Below, one piece after another: positions 1 through 8,414 of a stretch of 64,000 bases of DNA. Under the pieces are notes generated by a model. The model did not search any database. It worked only from the letters and a program-made list of their open reading frames with translations, and had not been told where the DNA came from. Position numbers and translations under genes: made by a program. The stretch covers positions 1,550,001 through 1,614,000 of the forward strand of contig NZ_CP013420.1 in NCBI RefSeq assembly GCF_001718695.1. The letters run 5' to 3'. Source of the DNA: Burkholderia ubonensis. Lineage in GTDB: Bacteria > Pseudomonadota > Gammaproteobacteria > Burkholderiales > Burkholderiaceae. Position 1 is the stretch's first letter, and each line of letters opens with the position of its first letter.

Positions 1-776
1 GGCGTCCCCATGCGCGCACGGACGATCTCCTGGCATTGTGCAAGCGACGGCCCGCGCTCGTCGGACAGCGCCCCGTTCTCCCGCGGCCGGTCCGCGACCA
101 GCCGGTAGCGGCCGTCGCCCATCGGAAACAGGCCCGCAATGCCTTCCGCCGTCGTGAACAGATGAATCTCGTCGTCCGGCCAGTCGGGAATCGCCGCGAG
201 ATCGGCGAGCAGGAACGTCTGCTCGAACGGCCGGCCGGCAAAGCCCACGCCGAGCAGATGCCGCACCGTGCTGTGCGCGCCGTCGGCGGCGATCAGGTAC
301 GACGGCGCGCAGCGCGCTTCGCGGCCGTCGGCGCCGCGCAGCGTCACGTCGAGCGACGTGCCGTCCGCCTCGCACGCGACGAGCGTGAGGCCGCGCTCGA
401 CCGCGACGCCGAGGCTTTCGAGATGCTCGGCGAGCAACCGCTCCGTGACGCTCTGGTCGAGAAACAGCAGATACGGATAGCGCGTCTGCAGCGGATCGAA
501 ATCGAGCCGGGCGATCACGCGGCCGTCCGCGTGCAGCGCCGCCGCGTGCGCGCGATGCCCGCTCGCGAGAAACGGTTCGACCACGCGATGCTGCTCCAGC
601 AATTCGAGCGTGCGCGCCTGGATGCCGATCGCGCGCGAATACGGCGACGGCTCCGCCGCCTGGTCGATCACGCGCACCGGCACGCGCGCCCGGGCAAGGC
701 TCATCGCGGCGGCAAGGCCGGTCGGCCCCGCGCCGACGACCAGCACGGGTGGGATATCGAGCAGTTCGTCGACCAT
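1..776 (-). CDS. FAD-dependent aromatic monooxygenase (partial, N-terminal part)
   Basis: The reading frame runs off the window edge, so only about 258 N-terminal residues are seen. A GAGPTG dinucleotide-binding motif lies at residues 15-20, and an ADGAHSTVR stretch matches the second FAD/NADPH fingerprint of the p-hydroxybenzoate hydroxylase-like (PheA/TfdB/UbiH) flavoprotein monooxygenases. These enzymes hydroxylate aromatic rings with NAD(P)H and O2 in the cytoplasm. The ATG is preceded by GAGG at normal spacing. It is transcribed away from the TPR gene at 905. The substrate cannot be deduced because the C-terminal substrate domain is missing. Confidence 0.85.
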   Translation of the reverse strand, partial: MVDELLDIPPVLVVGAGPTGLAAAMSLARARVPVRVIDQAAEPSPYSRAIGIQARTLELLEQHRVVEPFLASGHRAHAAALHADGRVIARLDFDPLQTRYPYLLFLDQSVTERLLAEHLESLGVAVERGLTLVACEADGTSLDVTLRGADGREARCAPSYLIAADGAHSTVRHLLGVGFAGRPFEQTFLLADLAAIPDWPDDEIHLFTTAEGIAGLFPMGDGRYRLVADRPRENGALSDERGPSLAQCQEIVRARMGT

Positions 777-904
777 GAGAACCTCGATGACACGCGACCC
801 TGCAAGTCTACGCCGCTCCGCCCGACGGGACCATATGCCGGACGGCCGACGGGGGGCCCTGGCCGGGTATGGGACAATGCGCGTTTCCCGCCAGTTTTCG
901 CGTC

Positions 905-2743
905 ATGGATTCCGCTTTCGACCGAGCGTACGCCGCGCATCGCGCGGGCCGCCTCGCCGACGCCGAGCACGGCTACCGCGCCGCGCTCGCCGCCAATCCC
1001 GCTGACGCCGACGCGCTGCATCTGTTCGGCGTGCTTCGGCATCAGCAGGGGCAGCACGCCGAAGCGGCCGATCTCGTCGGCCGCGCGGTCGCGCTGCGCC
1101 CGGACGATGCCGCGCTGCAGCTCAATCTCGGCAATGCGCTGAAAGCGCTCGGCCGCGTGGAGGAGGCGCTCGACCGCTTTCGCAACGCGCTGACGCTCGC
1201 GCCCGAGTTTCCGCTCGCGCACTACAACCTCGGCAACGCGTATGCGGCGCTGCAGCGTCACGACGAGGCGATCGACGCGTTCGGCCGCGCGCTGCGGCTC
1301 ACGCCCGACGACGCGTCGATCCACAACAATCTCGGCAACGCGCTGAACGCGCTCGGCCGCCACGACGACGCGCTGGCCGCGTTCCATCGCGCGCTGGCGC
1401 TGCGGCCGGGCCACGCCGGCGCACACAACAACCTCGCGATGGCGCTGTCCGCGATGGGCCGGGCCGACGACGCGATCGCGCATTTCCACGCGGCCATCGC
1501 CGCGCAGCCGCGCTTCGTCGCCGCGCATTTCAACCTCGGCAACACGCTCGACGCGGTCGGCCGCCACGCCGAAGCCGCCGCGGCGTTCGAAGCCGCGCTC
1601 GCGCTGCATCCGTCCTTTCCGCTCGCGCTGTTCGGCCTCGCGAACGCGCTGAGCGCGCAGGACCGCCATCGCGACGCGCTGCCCTACTACGAGCGCGCGG
1701 TCGGCCTCGATCCGTCGTTCAGCCTCGCATGGCTGAACCTCGGCACCGCGCACCACGCGCTCGGCGCGCACGAGATGGCGCTGCGCGCGTTCGACCAGGC
1801 GCTGCGCGTCGAGCCGGACTTCACGCTGGCGCAATTGCATCGCGCGGTCACGCTGCTGACGCTCGGCGATTTCACCCGCGGCCTGCCCGCCTACGAGGCG
1901 CGCCACGCCACGCCCGGCGCGACCCCGCTCGGCGCGCTGCCGCGCTGGCAGGGCGAGCCGATCGCGTCGCACACGCTGCTGATCCGCGCGGAGCAAGGGT
2001 TCGGCGACACGCTGCAGTTCGTCCGCTTCGTGCCGCTTGCCCGCGCGCGCTGCGCGCACGTCGTGCTCGAAGTGCAGCCGGAACTCGTCGCGCTGCTCGA
2101 ACCGGCCGCCGCGCGCTGGCGCGTCACGCTCGTCGCGCAGGACACCACGAAAACGCCCGCTGCGGACCTCGGATGCACGCTGATGAGCTTGCCGTTCCTG
2201 CTCGGCCTGCAACCGGGCGACATCGCCGCGGGCGCGCGCTATCTCGACGCGCCGGACAGCGCGCGCCGGCGCTTTCGCGGTTCCCTCGGCGGGCAGTCGA
2301 GGCGCAAGTTCGGGCTCGCATGGTCCGGGCGCCGACAGGCGCAGGAAAACCGCTCGATGCCGTTCGATGCGCTCGAGCCGCTGTTCGCGTTGCCCGACGT
2401 CGACTGGATCGTGCTGCAGCCGGCCGTCGACGACGACGAGCGGGCCCGCCTCGACGCGCATCCGCGCGTCCACCCGTTCGGCGACCGGCTGACCGACTTC
2501 GCCGCGACGGCGGCGCTGATCGAACGGCTCGACGGCGTCGTCTCGATCGACACCGCGGCCGCGCACCTCGCCGGCGCGCTCGGCAAGCCGTTGTGGCTGA
2601 TGCTGCCGTTCGCGGCCGACTGGCGCTGGTTCGGCGGTCGCGACTGCCCGTGGTATCCGCAGGCCCTGCTCGTGCGCCAGCCCGCGCCGGGGCAATGGCG
2701 CGACGTCGCGGCGAAAGTCGCCGACGCGCTACGCGCGGCCTGA
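905..2743 (+). CDS. TPR-repeat protein with glycosyltransferase-like C-terminal domain
   Basis: A 612-residue protein. Roughly the first 330 residues are tandem 34-residue TPR units (recurring HYNLGNA / IHNNLGNAL / FNLGNTL signatures). The C-terminal part has RAEQGFGDTLQFVRF and SIDTAAAHLAGALGKP, which resemble the ADP-heptose (GT9/GT-B) glycosyltransferase fold. TPR-GT fusions of this type are usually annotated as protein-glycosylation or polysaccharide-related, but no acceptor can be inferred here. I chose the ATG at 905 over an in-frame one at 869 because a -10-like GACAAT lies between them. No signal peptide is seen, so it is probably cytoplasmic. Confidence 0.8.
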   Translation: MDSAFDRAYAAHRAGRLADAEHGYRAALAANPADADALHLFGVLRHQQGQHAEAADLVGRAVALRPDDAALQLNLGNALKALGRVEEALDRFRNALTLAPEFPLAHYNLGNAYAALQRHDEAIDAFGRALRLTPDDASIHNNLGNALNALGRHDDALAAFHRALALRPGHAGAHNNLAMALSAMGRADDAIAHFHAAIAAQPRFVAAHFNLGNTLDAVGRHAEAAAAFEAALALHPSFPLALFGLANALSAQDRHRDALPYYERAVGLDPSFSLAWLNLGTAHHALGAHEMALRAFDQALRVEPDFTLAQLHRAVTLLTLGDFTRGLPAYEARHATPGATPLGALPRWQGEPIASHTLLIRAEQGFGDTLQFVRFVPLARARCAHVVLEVQPELVALLEPAAARWRVTLVAQDTTKTPAADLGCTLMSLPFLLGLQPGDIAAGARYLDAPDSARRRFRGSLGGQSRRKFGLAWSGRRQAQENRSMPFDALEPLFALPDVDWIVLQPAVDDDERARLDAHPRVHPFGDRLTDFAATAALIERLDGVVSIDTAAAHLAGALGKPLWLMLPFAADWRWFGGRDCPWYPQALLVRQPAPGQWRDVAAKVADALRAA

Positions 2744-2764
2744 CGGCCGAGGCTCACAGAAAAA

Positions 2765-2786
2765 ACGGAGCGGCGAGGCGCTCCGT
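2765..2786. terminator. Bidirectional rho-independent terminator
   Basis: ACGGAGCG and CGCTCCGT form an 8-bp stem with a 6-base loop. An A-run on the left gives a U-tract when read on the minus strand, and a T-rich tail follows on the plus strand. It lies between the converging TPR gene and MHS transporter gene. Confidence 0.8.
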
Positions 2787-2815
2787 TGTTCGTTCGGCGT
2801 GTCACACGCGAGGCA

Positions 2816-4111
2816 TCAGGCCGCCTTGTACTGGTTGCGCGCCTCCGGCGTGCGGTACAGCACGAGCGTCGCGATCAGCCCGCAAATCGCGGCGACGCTC
2901 AACCACAGGCCCGGCGCGGCCTTGTTGCCGGTCTCGTGGATCAGCAGTGTCGAGATCGCGGGCGTCAAGCCGTCGATCGTCGTCGCGAGGCCGTACGCGA
3001 GCGAGAAGGCGGCCCTGTGCACGTCGGCCGGCATCGCTTCGGTCAGCGCGACGACCATCGCGCCGTTGTACGAGCCGTACAGGAACGACAGCCACAGCTC
3101 GACCGCGAGCAGCCGCAGGAACGACGGTTCCCCCACGAGCCACTGCACGGCCGGATAGGCCGACAGCAGCGTGAGCACCGTGAACGCGATCAGCACCGGG
3201 CGGCGGCCGATGCGGTCCGACAGCGCGCCCGACAACGGCAGCCACACGAGATTGGACAGGCCGACGCACACGGTCACGACGAGCGCATCGAGCGACGACA
3301 GGTGCAGCACTTCCTTGCCGAAGGTCGGCGTGTACGCGGTGATCATGTAGAACGACACCGTCGTCATGATCACCATCCCCATCCCGGCGATCACGACGCC
3401 CCAGTTCTCGAGCATCGAGCGCATGATCTCCCCCATCGTCGGACGATGATGCTTGGCGAGGAATTCGTCGGTTTCCTTCAGCGAGCGCCGGATCAGGAAC
3501 AGGAACGGCACGATCAGGCAGCCGATCAGAAACGGAATACGCCAGCCCCATGCCGTCATCTGGTCGGCGGGCAGCATACGGTTCAGCAGCACGCCGACGA
3601 ACGCGGCGAACACGACCGCCACCTGCTGGCTACCCGATTGCCACGACGTATAGAAGCCCTTGTGCCCCTTCGTCGCGATCTCCGACAGATAGACCGACAC
3701 GCCGCCGAGCTCGACGCCCGCCGAAAAACCCTGCAGCAACCGGCCGAGCAGCACGAGCGCCGGCGCGAGCACGCCGATCGTCGCGTAGCCGGGGACCGCG
3801 GCCACCGTCAGCGTGCCGAGCGCCATCAGCCCCAGCGTCAGGATCAGCCCCTTGCGGCGGCCGTGATGGTCGATGTATGCGCCGAGCACGATCGCGCCGA
3901 CGGGCCGCATCAGAAAGCCCGCGCCGAACACCGACAGCGACAGCATCAGCGATGCGAACGCGTTGCCGCTCGGGAAGTACGTTTTGGCGATGGCCGACGC
4001 GTAATAGCCGTAGACCATGAAGTCGTACATTTCGAGGAAGTTGCCGCTGACGACGCGGAATACGGTGCGGACCTTCGATTCCGTCGCGACGGCAGGCGTG
4101 GTGGTGGACAT
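2816..4111 (-). CDS. MHS-family MFS transporter, citrate/proton symporter-like
   Basis: A 431-residue protein with about 12 hydrophobic segments. The N-terminal [20 protein letters not shown] block and DHHGRRKGL loop are hallmarks of the metabolite:H+ symporter family (ProP, KgtP, CitA). The closest known type I recognise is the CitA citrate-proton symporter, which takes up citrate or tricarboxylates across the inner membrane. The start is the ATG at 4111, preceded by GAGAGAAA; an upstream in-frame extension to 4240 has no transporter character. It is monocistronic, ends at the hairpin at 2765-2786 and diverges from the gene at 4456. Substrate assignment is by family resemblance only. Confidence 0.85.
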   Translation of the reverse strand: MSTTTPAVATESKVRTVFRVVSGNFLEMYDFMVYGYYASAIAKTYFPSGNAFASLMLSLSVFGAGFLMRPVGAIVLGAYIDHHGRRKGLILTLGLMALGTLTVAAVPGYATIGVLAPALVLLGRLLQGFSAGVELGGVSVYLSEIATKGHKGFYTSWQSGSQQVAVVFAAFVGVLLNRMLPADQMTAWGWRIPFLIGCLIVPFLFLIRRSLKETDEFLAKHHRPTMGEIMRSMLENWGVVIAGMGMVIMTTVSFYMITAYTPTFGKEVLHLSSLDALVVTVCVGLSNLVWLPLSGALSDRIGRRPVLIAFTVLTLLSAYPAVQWLVGEPSFLRLLAVELWLSFLYGSYNGAMVVALTEAMPADVHRAAFSLAYGLATTIDGLTPAISTLLIHETGNKAAPGLWLSVAAICGLIATLVLYRTPEARNQYKAA

Positions 4112-4260
4112 GTTTTTCTCTCGACTCGAATGGGGCGGCGTTCGCGCCGTGGCGATGCAGCGATGTGGCAAGGCCGCGATGGGCGACGCACCGGCCCGGC
4201 GCGCACGGACGTCGCCGGCGTGGTCTGAAAATAATGCCATGCGAAGCCGACAATTGCCTT

Positions 4261-4296
4261 GTGCCCGCAGTGCCCGCGGTGCCGGCCGTGCGGCGT
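4261..4296. repeat. Degenerate 9-bp direct repeats
   Basis: Four consecutive 9-mers (GTGCCCGCA, GTGCCCGCG, GTGCCGGCC, GTGCGGCGT) lie in the leader region between two divergent genes. The first two differ at one base, and the others drift further. No function is evident. Confidence 0.4.
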
Positions 4297-4348
4297 GCGT
4301 CGCTGCGTACGGGTCGTACCAGACGGGGCGGTCGGCACGCCAAAATCA

Positions 4349-4369
4349 GATCGGTCTGATCGACCGATC
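4349..4369. promoter_or_regulatory. Perfect inverted repeat between divergent genes, possible operator
   Basis: GATCGGTC and GACCGATC are perfect 8-bp arms separated by TGATC. It sits in the noncoding stretch upstream of both the MHS transporter (start 4111) and the hypothetical gene (start 4456). It lacks a U-tract, so a protein-binding site is more likely than a terminator. No regulator gene is adjacent. Confidence 0.35.
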
Positions 4370-4455
4370 GCGATCGGCTCACCACAATGTCAGGATTTGC
4401 GCGGCGATCCGCGCCCGGTCCGGCGCGGTGGTCGCTTCGCACTGCGTATCCGTCC

Positions 4456-5376
4456 ATGATCCAGCCGCCCGCCGTTCCCGTCGAAGGCAAACTCGCCCTC
4501 CCCCGCGTCGCGCCGCTCGGCGGTGTGCCGTCGTTCGGCCGTGAATGGACGTTCCGTCCCGCGTCCGGCGCCGGACGCCGCATGCGCTGCGTCGCCACGC
4601 TGACGACCTCATGCGTCGACATCGACGCGCCGCATCGCGCGTGCCGCTGGCTACCGCTGACCGTTGAGCCGCCGTCTGTCGCTCCCACCGCCGATCGGTC
4701 CATCGTTCGTACTGCCGGACGCCCGCGCGATCGGCGGGCGTTACACGCCGCGTGCTGGAGCATCGGCGCGCTCGGCATCATCGGCGCGTTGATCGCCACG
4801 CATGAACCGTTCCCGCGTTTCGCGCCGGAGCCCGCACGTGAGCACGCCGCCGTCATGCAGCCCCACGCCGCGCCAGCGGCGGCTGCCGTGCGCGTCGCGA
4901 CGACCGAGCCGATCGCGCCGAATGCCTCGGTCGTCGTCCCGGCTCATCCGCGCGCCGCAGCGCAGCCCGTGCCGACATCATCGGAAGCAGCGCGCCGCGC
5001 GCGCGCCGCGGCCACCGCGCCCGCACCATCGCCGCTCGCGTCGGTCGCGGCAGCGGACACGCCGCCGCATCGATCGAACATCGTGCGCACGCTATCTGCG
5101 CCACGCTACGCGTCGGCCACTACGCGACCTGCGGCCACATGGCCGATCACAGGCCACACGTCGCAGACGGCATCGCTCGACCACCCGCACCGCTTGCCCC
5201 ATCCCGACGCATCGCACGATGCAGCCGACGATCTGCTCACGCTGATCGCGCTGGCCGATGCGTTGCAGGCGGAACTCCCCGCGCGTCGGGCCACGATGCC
5301 CGCCACCGGTTTCGACTGGACCGCCCGGTTGTCGCACCGCCGCCTGACCGACGCGCCCGACCTGTTCACCCGCTGA
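4456..5376 (+). CDS. Hypothetical Ala/Pro-rich single-pass membrane protein
   Basis: I do not recognise a family. From the ATG at 4456 the protein is 306 residues. One hydrophobic segment (ALHAACWSIGALGIIGAL) lies around residues 96-115, and is followed by a long low-complexity Ala/Pro/His-rich region of about 150 residues. A short C-terminal part (about residues 250-290) has a helical LLTLIALADALQAELP stretch. The layout suggests a bitopic inner-membrane protein with a periplasmic tail, loosely reminiscent of TonB-like linkers but without a recognisable TonB domain. The start is uncertain (4387 and 4582 are alternatives). It converges on the DUF2968 gene across a shared terminator. Confidence 0.6.
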   Translation: MIQPPAVPVEGKLALPRVAPLGGVPSFGREWTFRPASGAGRRMRCVATLTTSCVDIDAPHRACRWLPLTVEPPSVAPTADRSIVRTAGRPRDRRALHAACWSIGALGIIGALIATHEPFPRFAPEPAREHAAVMQPHAAPAAAAVRVATTEPIAPNASVVVPAHPRAAAQPVPTSSEAARRARAAATAPAPSPLASVAAADTPPHRSNIVRTLSAPRYASATTRPAATWPITGHTSQTASLDHPHRLPHPDASHDAADDLLTLIALADALQAELPARRATMPATGFDWTARLSHRRLTDAPDLFTR

Positions 5377-5393
5377 CTGGCGCGCAAACAAAA

Positions 5394-5421
5394 AACCCGG
5401 CGAAGCATGCTTCGCCGGGTT
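5394..5421. terminator. Bidirectional terminator
   Basis: A perfect 28-base palindrome built on AACCCGGCGAAGCA, with A-runs on the left and a T-rich tail on the right. It serves the converging genes at 4456-5376 (+) and 5456-6151 (-). Confidence 0.85.
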
Positions 5422-5455
5422 TCGTTGATACGTCGATCCACGGACCGCCACGTCG

Positions 5456-6151
5456 TCACTTGTGCGCGGGCAACCCCGTCTCGGTCTGCCGCTCGAGCTG
5501 CTGTACCTGCTGCTGCAGTTCGCGCAGTTGCGCCTGCGCTGCGCGCTTCTCGATCTGCAGCGCCTGTGCCTGTTCGCGTGCCGAGCGTTGCCGCTGCGCG
5601 ACTTCCGCCTGCTGGCTGCGCGCGATGCCCAGGTCCGCCTGCAGCTGCTGCGCGCGACTGTTCGACAATGCGATCACGCGCTCGAGAAACGCCTTCTGCG
5701 CCTGCAGTTCGGTCCGGCGGATTTCGATGTCCGACAACTGTACGGTCTGCTGACTGAAGTTCGCATAGACCATTTCCGCGCGACTCTTGTCCTGCGACTT
5801 GATCACACGCCACAGGTGCTTGTCCTGGAACAGCGCGACGTAGTACGTCATTTCCTGCGGATCGAACATCAGGCTCGCGCCGTAGCTGCCGTTGTAGGTC
5901 GTGCGCATCTCGACCATTCGCCCGTCGTGCAGCAATTGCGTGAGTTCGGCGACGTTGCCTTGCGCGGTCGCATCGGCCGCCGTGGGCGACGTGGCCGACG
6001 CCGCGTCGCCACTCAGGCTCGTCACGGCCGGGCGGGTGCCGGCGACGGGCGCCGTGTCGTCGGCGGACCACGCCGCAACGGCGTGCGCGCATGCGGCCAT
6101 CGCAACGATCCACGTTGCGCATCGGACAGGGGAAAGATTTCTGAAGACCAA
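5456..6151 (-). CDS. DUF2968 exported coiled-coil protein
   Basis: A 231-residue protein. The N-terminal hydrophobic stretch (ATWIVAMAACAHAVAAWSA) fits a signal peptide cleaved near residue 30. The central segment (LLHDGRMVEMRTTYNGSYGASLMF, about residues 72-96) is the recognisable DUF2968 core. Residues about 140-225 are heptad-like and Gln/Arg/Ala-rich, predicting a long coiled coil. DUF2968 proteins are found largely in Burkholderia and relatives and have no assigned role. A periplasmic or envelope location is inferred from the signal sequence. Confidence 0.75.
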   Translation of the reverse strand: MVFRNLSPVRCATWIVAMAACAHAVAAWSADDTAPVAGTRPAVTSLSGDAASATSPTAADATAQGNVAELTQLLHDGRMVEMRTTYNGSYGASLMFDPQEMTYYVALFQDKHLWRVIKSQDKSRAEMVYANFSQQTVQLSDIEIRRTELQAQKAFLERVIALSNSRAQQLQADLGIARSQQAEVAQRQRSAREQAQALQIEKRAAQAQLRELQQQVQQLERQTETGLPAHK

Positions 6152-6259
6152 CGTCAGACTCCGGCGGACGAATCGGAAACTCGCGATTATCGTTCAATTC
6201 GCCGAGGCCGCATCTCGAATTTAGCGAGATGCGGCGCGTCGCTGCAATGCTCGACGGTC

Positions 6260-7471
6260 TTACAGGCGGGTCTCGCGCGCAGCACGCAGGAACGCGTCGA
6301 GCAGTGGCGTGCAATCGAGCAGTTCGGCCCCGCCCGCGCGATGGAACTCGGGGTGCCACTGCACGCCGACGACGAACGGCGCACGCCGGTAGCGGATGCC
6401 CTCGATGATCCCGTCGCCGGCCGAGACGGCCTCGATGTTCAGGTCACGGCCCAGGTCGCGGATCGCCTGGTGGTGAATCGAGTTGACGATCGCCTCGCGG
6501 CGCCCCGGGAACATGCTCGCGAGCGTCGAGCTGTCGGGGAACCGGATCGCGTGGCGGTGCTGGTCGTAATGCTCGCTCACGTGCGGGTTCGCGGTCGGCA
6601 CGTCGGTCGCGATGTCCTGGTAGAGCGACCCGCCGAACGCGACGTTGATCAGCTGGCAGCCGCGGCACACGCCGAGCACCGGCTTGCCGGACTCGACGAA
6701 TTCGTGCAGCAGCTCGAGCTCGTACATGTCGCGCACGCGGTCGCCCGGCCATTCGGGATGTGCGTCCGACGCCGCGTAGGTCTGCGGCGACACGTCGGCG
6801 CCGCCCTGCAGCAGCAGGCCGTCGAGATGCTTCGCATAGTCGCGCAGGCGGATGTTGCTCGGATGCAGCATCCCCTGATGACCGACGGTCGGAATCATGA
6901 AGACCAGCACGTCGCGCGACATCACCCAGTGCGCGATCGATTCCTCCAGATACTGCAGCGTCTTGCCGCGCAGCCCCTTTGCACCGGGCTCCGGATGGAA
7001 GATCCGCGCGGACACGCCGATGCGCAGCGTGCGCTGCGTGATGCGCTGGCCGGCGCGGTCGAACAGGCGGCGCGCGCGCGCCGCGATGATCCGGCCGAAC
7101 ACCGACCATGGCGTGTCGCTCTGCTTCAGGTAGGCGGGCGGCGCGGTCTGCGCGCTCGCGGGCGGCGGCCGCGGCGTGTCGAAGTCGGGCGGCGCGCCGA
7201 ATCCCGGCGGCGGCGCGCCCGGCTTGCGTTCGTTCGCCGTCGCGCCTGCCGTCGTGCCGGCGCTGCCGGCAGCGACCCCCGGCGCACCCGGCTCGGACGT
7301 CCCGGTAACGGGCGAAGCGCCCGCCCCGGCGACGTCATGGACGACGCCTTGTGCCTCGGACGTCTGGGCGGCCGTGCCGGCCGCTGCGTTCACCGAAATC
7401 GGACGGGTGGGATCGGAAGAAGGAGATGACGTGCCGGCCGAGCCGGCGAAGGAAGGCGTGTTTTCGCTCAT
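6260..7471 (-). CDS. Peptidase C26 / gamma-glutamyl-GABA hydrolase-like class I amidotransferase
   Basis: A 403-residue protein. Residues about 150-400 form a class I glutamine amidotransferase fold of the PuuD/C26 type: the nucleophile elbow GVCRGCQ has Cys269, and the QWHPE motif provides His373 and Glu375. Such enzymes hydrolyse gamma-glutamyl bonds, for example gamma-Glu-GABA in putrescine breakdown. The first 120 residues are unusual: a disordered Ala/Gly/Pro/Thr-rich extension absent from PuuD. It diverges from the GntR gene at 7724, so the two may share control. No other putrescine-pathway genes are adjacent, so the substrate is open. Confidence 0.85.
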   Translation of the reverse strand: MSENTPSFAGSAGTSSPSSDPTRPISVNAAAGTAAQTSEAQGVVHDVAGAGASPVTGTSEPGAPGVAAGSAGTTAGATANERKPGAPPPGFGAPPDFDTPRPPPASAQTAPPAYLKQSDTPWSVFGRIIAARARRLFDRAGQRITQRTLRIGVSARIFHPEPGAKGLRGKTLQYLEESIAHWVMSRDVLVFMIPTVGHQGMLHPSNIRLRDYAKHLDGLLLQGGADVSPQTYAASDAHPEWPGDRVRDMYELELLHEFVESGKPVLGVCRGCQLINVAFGGSLYQDIATDVPTANPHVSEHYDQHRHAIRFPDSSTLASMFPGRREAIVNSIHHQAIRDLGRDLNIEAVSAGDGIIEGIRYRRAPFVVGVQWHPEFHRAGGAELLDCTPLLDAFLRAARETRL

Positions 7472-7633
7472 GACGGTGGTCTGCTGCGTCGCTCACGCGG
7501 GTGGATTGACGAAGGTTCATTATGCTTCAGTGCCCGATCGCGCGGGGAGCCGACAACATCTTGTCATCAATGTTGCAAGGGTCCGGTCACTTCCCGCACG
7601 GAAATCGCCGCCCGCCGGACGTGCTGGACTTCA

Positions 7634-7645
7634 GTGATATATCAC
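7634..7645. promoter_or_regulatory. Putative GntR-family operator (12-bp perfect palindrome)
   Basis: GTGATATATCAC is a perfect palindrome in the 252-bp gap between the C26 hydrolase gene and the GntR regulator gene. It is AT-rich in its centre, unlike the surrounding DNA. FCD-type GntR regulators commonly bind short palindromes of this style upstream of their own gene, so autoregulation is inferred. Confidence 0.5.
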
Positions 7646-7723
7646 CATAATATCGACGCATTGCCCACGCGCCGGAACAATCCGCATGCCCTCGCCTCAC
7701 CCGGCCGCCACGCCGCCATCCGC

Positions 7724-8407
7724 ATGAACACCCGGATCGACGCCCCGCACGCCCGCCGGCCCCCTGCCTCGTCCGCCAGCCTCGCCGAACGCGCGTATGC
7801 GCTGATCCAGCGCGACATCATCACGATGCGCCTCAAGCCCGGCGCCGCGCTCAACGAAGCCGAGCTCGTCGCGCGCACCGGCATCGGCCGCACGCCGGTC
7901 CATCAGGCCGTGCATCGCCTCGTGCTCGAGGGGCTGCTGTCGGTCATCCCGCGCAAGGGGCTGATGGTGCAGCCGCTGTCGCTCGACGACATCGTCGCGA
8001 TCATCGACGTGCGGCGCATCAATGAAGCGCACTGCGCCGAACTCGCCGCCCGCCACGCGACGCCGGACGATTTCGCGCGCCTGGCCGCGCTGCTCGACGA
8101 CGGCGAGACCCGCGCCGACGCGCACGACGTCGAGGGGATGATGGAGCTCGACCGCGCGTTTCATCTGACGATCGGCGCGGCCGCGCGCAACCCGGTGCTG
8201 GCCGAGATCCTGCGCGGGCTGCACGAGCGCTCGCTGCGCTTCTGGTTCGTCACGCTGTCCGCACCGGACCACCTCGCCGACGTCCAGCGCGAACACCGCG
8301 AACTGTTCGAGCGGCTCGCCGCGCGCGACGCCGCCGGTGCGCGCGCGGCCGTCGAACGCCATATCGACTCGTTCCGCGCCACACTTGTTCAACATCTTCA
8401 CCCCTGA
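7724..8407 (+). CDS. GntR/FCD-family transcriptional regulator
   Basis: A 227-residue protein. The winged-helix GntR domain spans about residues 18-85 (LAERAYALIQRDIITMRLKP, then ELVARTGIGRTPVHQAVHRL). The FCD effector domain follows to the end, with the helical DVRRINEAHCAELAAR and the metal or ligand-binding-type histidines seen in FadR/VanR-subfamily regulators. The ATG at 7724 places the HTH close to the N terminus as usual; an in-frame upstream start would overlap the operator-like palindrome. The amidase begins 7 bp after its stop, so the pair is probably one operon and the regulator may respond to an amide or its product. Confidence 0.9.
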   Translation: MNTRIDAPHARRPPASSASLAERAYALIQRDIITMRLKPGAALNEAELVARTGIGRTPVHQAVHRLVLEGLLSVIPRKGLMVQPLSLDDIVAIIDVRRINEAHCAELAARHATPDDFARLAALLDDGETRADAHDVEGMMELDRAFHLTIGAAARNPVLAEILRGLHERSLRFWFVTLSAPDHLADVQREHRELFERLAARDAAGARAAVERHIDSFRATLVQHLHP

Positions 8408-8414
8408 GCCGACC

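Noticed and set aside
36..1142. Plus-strand open frame across the monooxygenase and the start of the TPR gene
   Set aside because: Overlaps two convincing genes in other frames and shows no protein family features.
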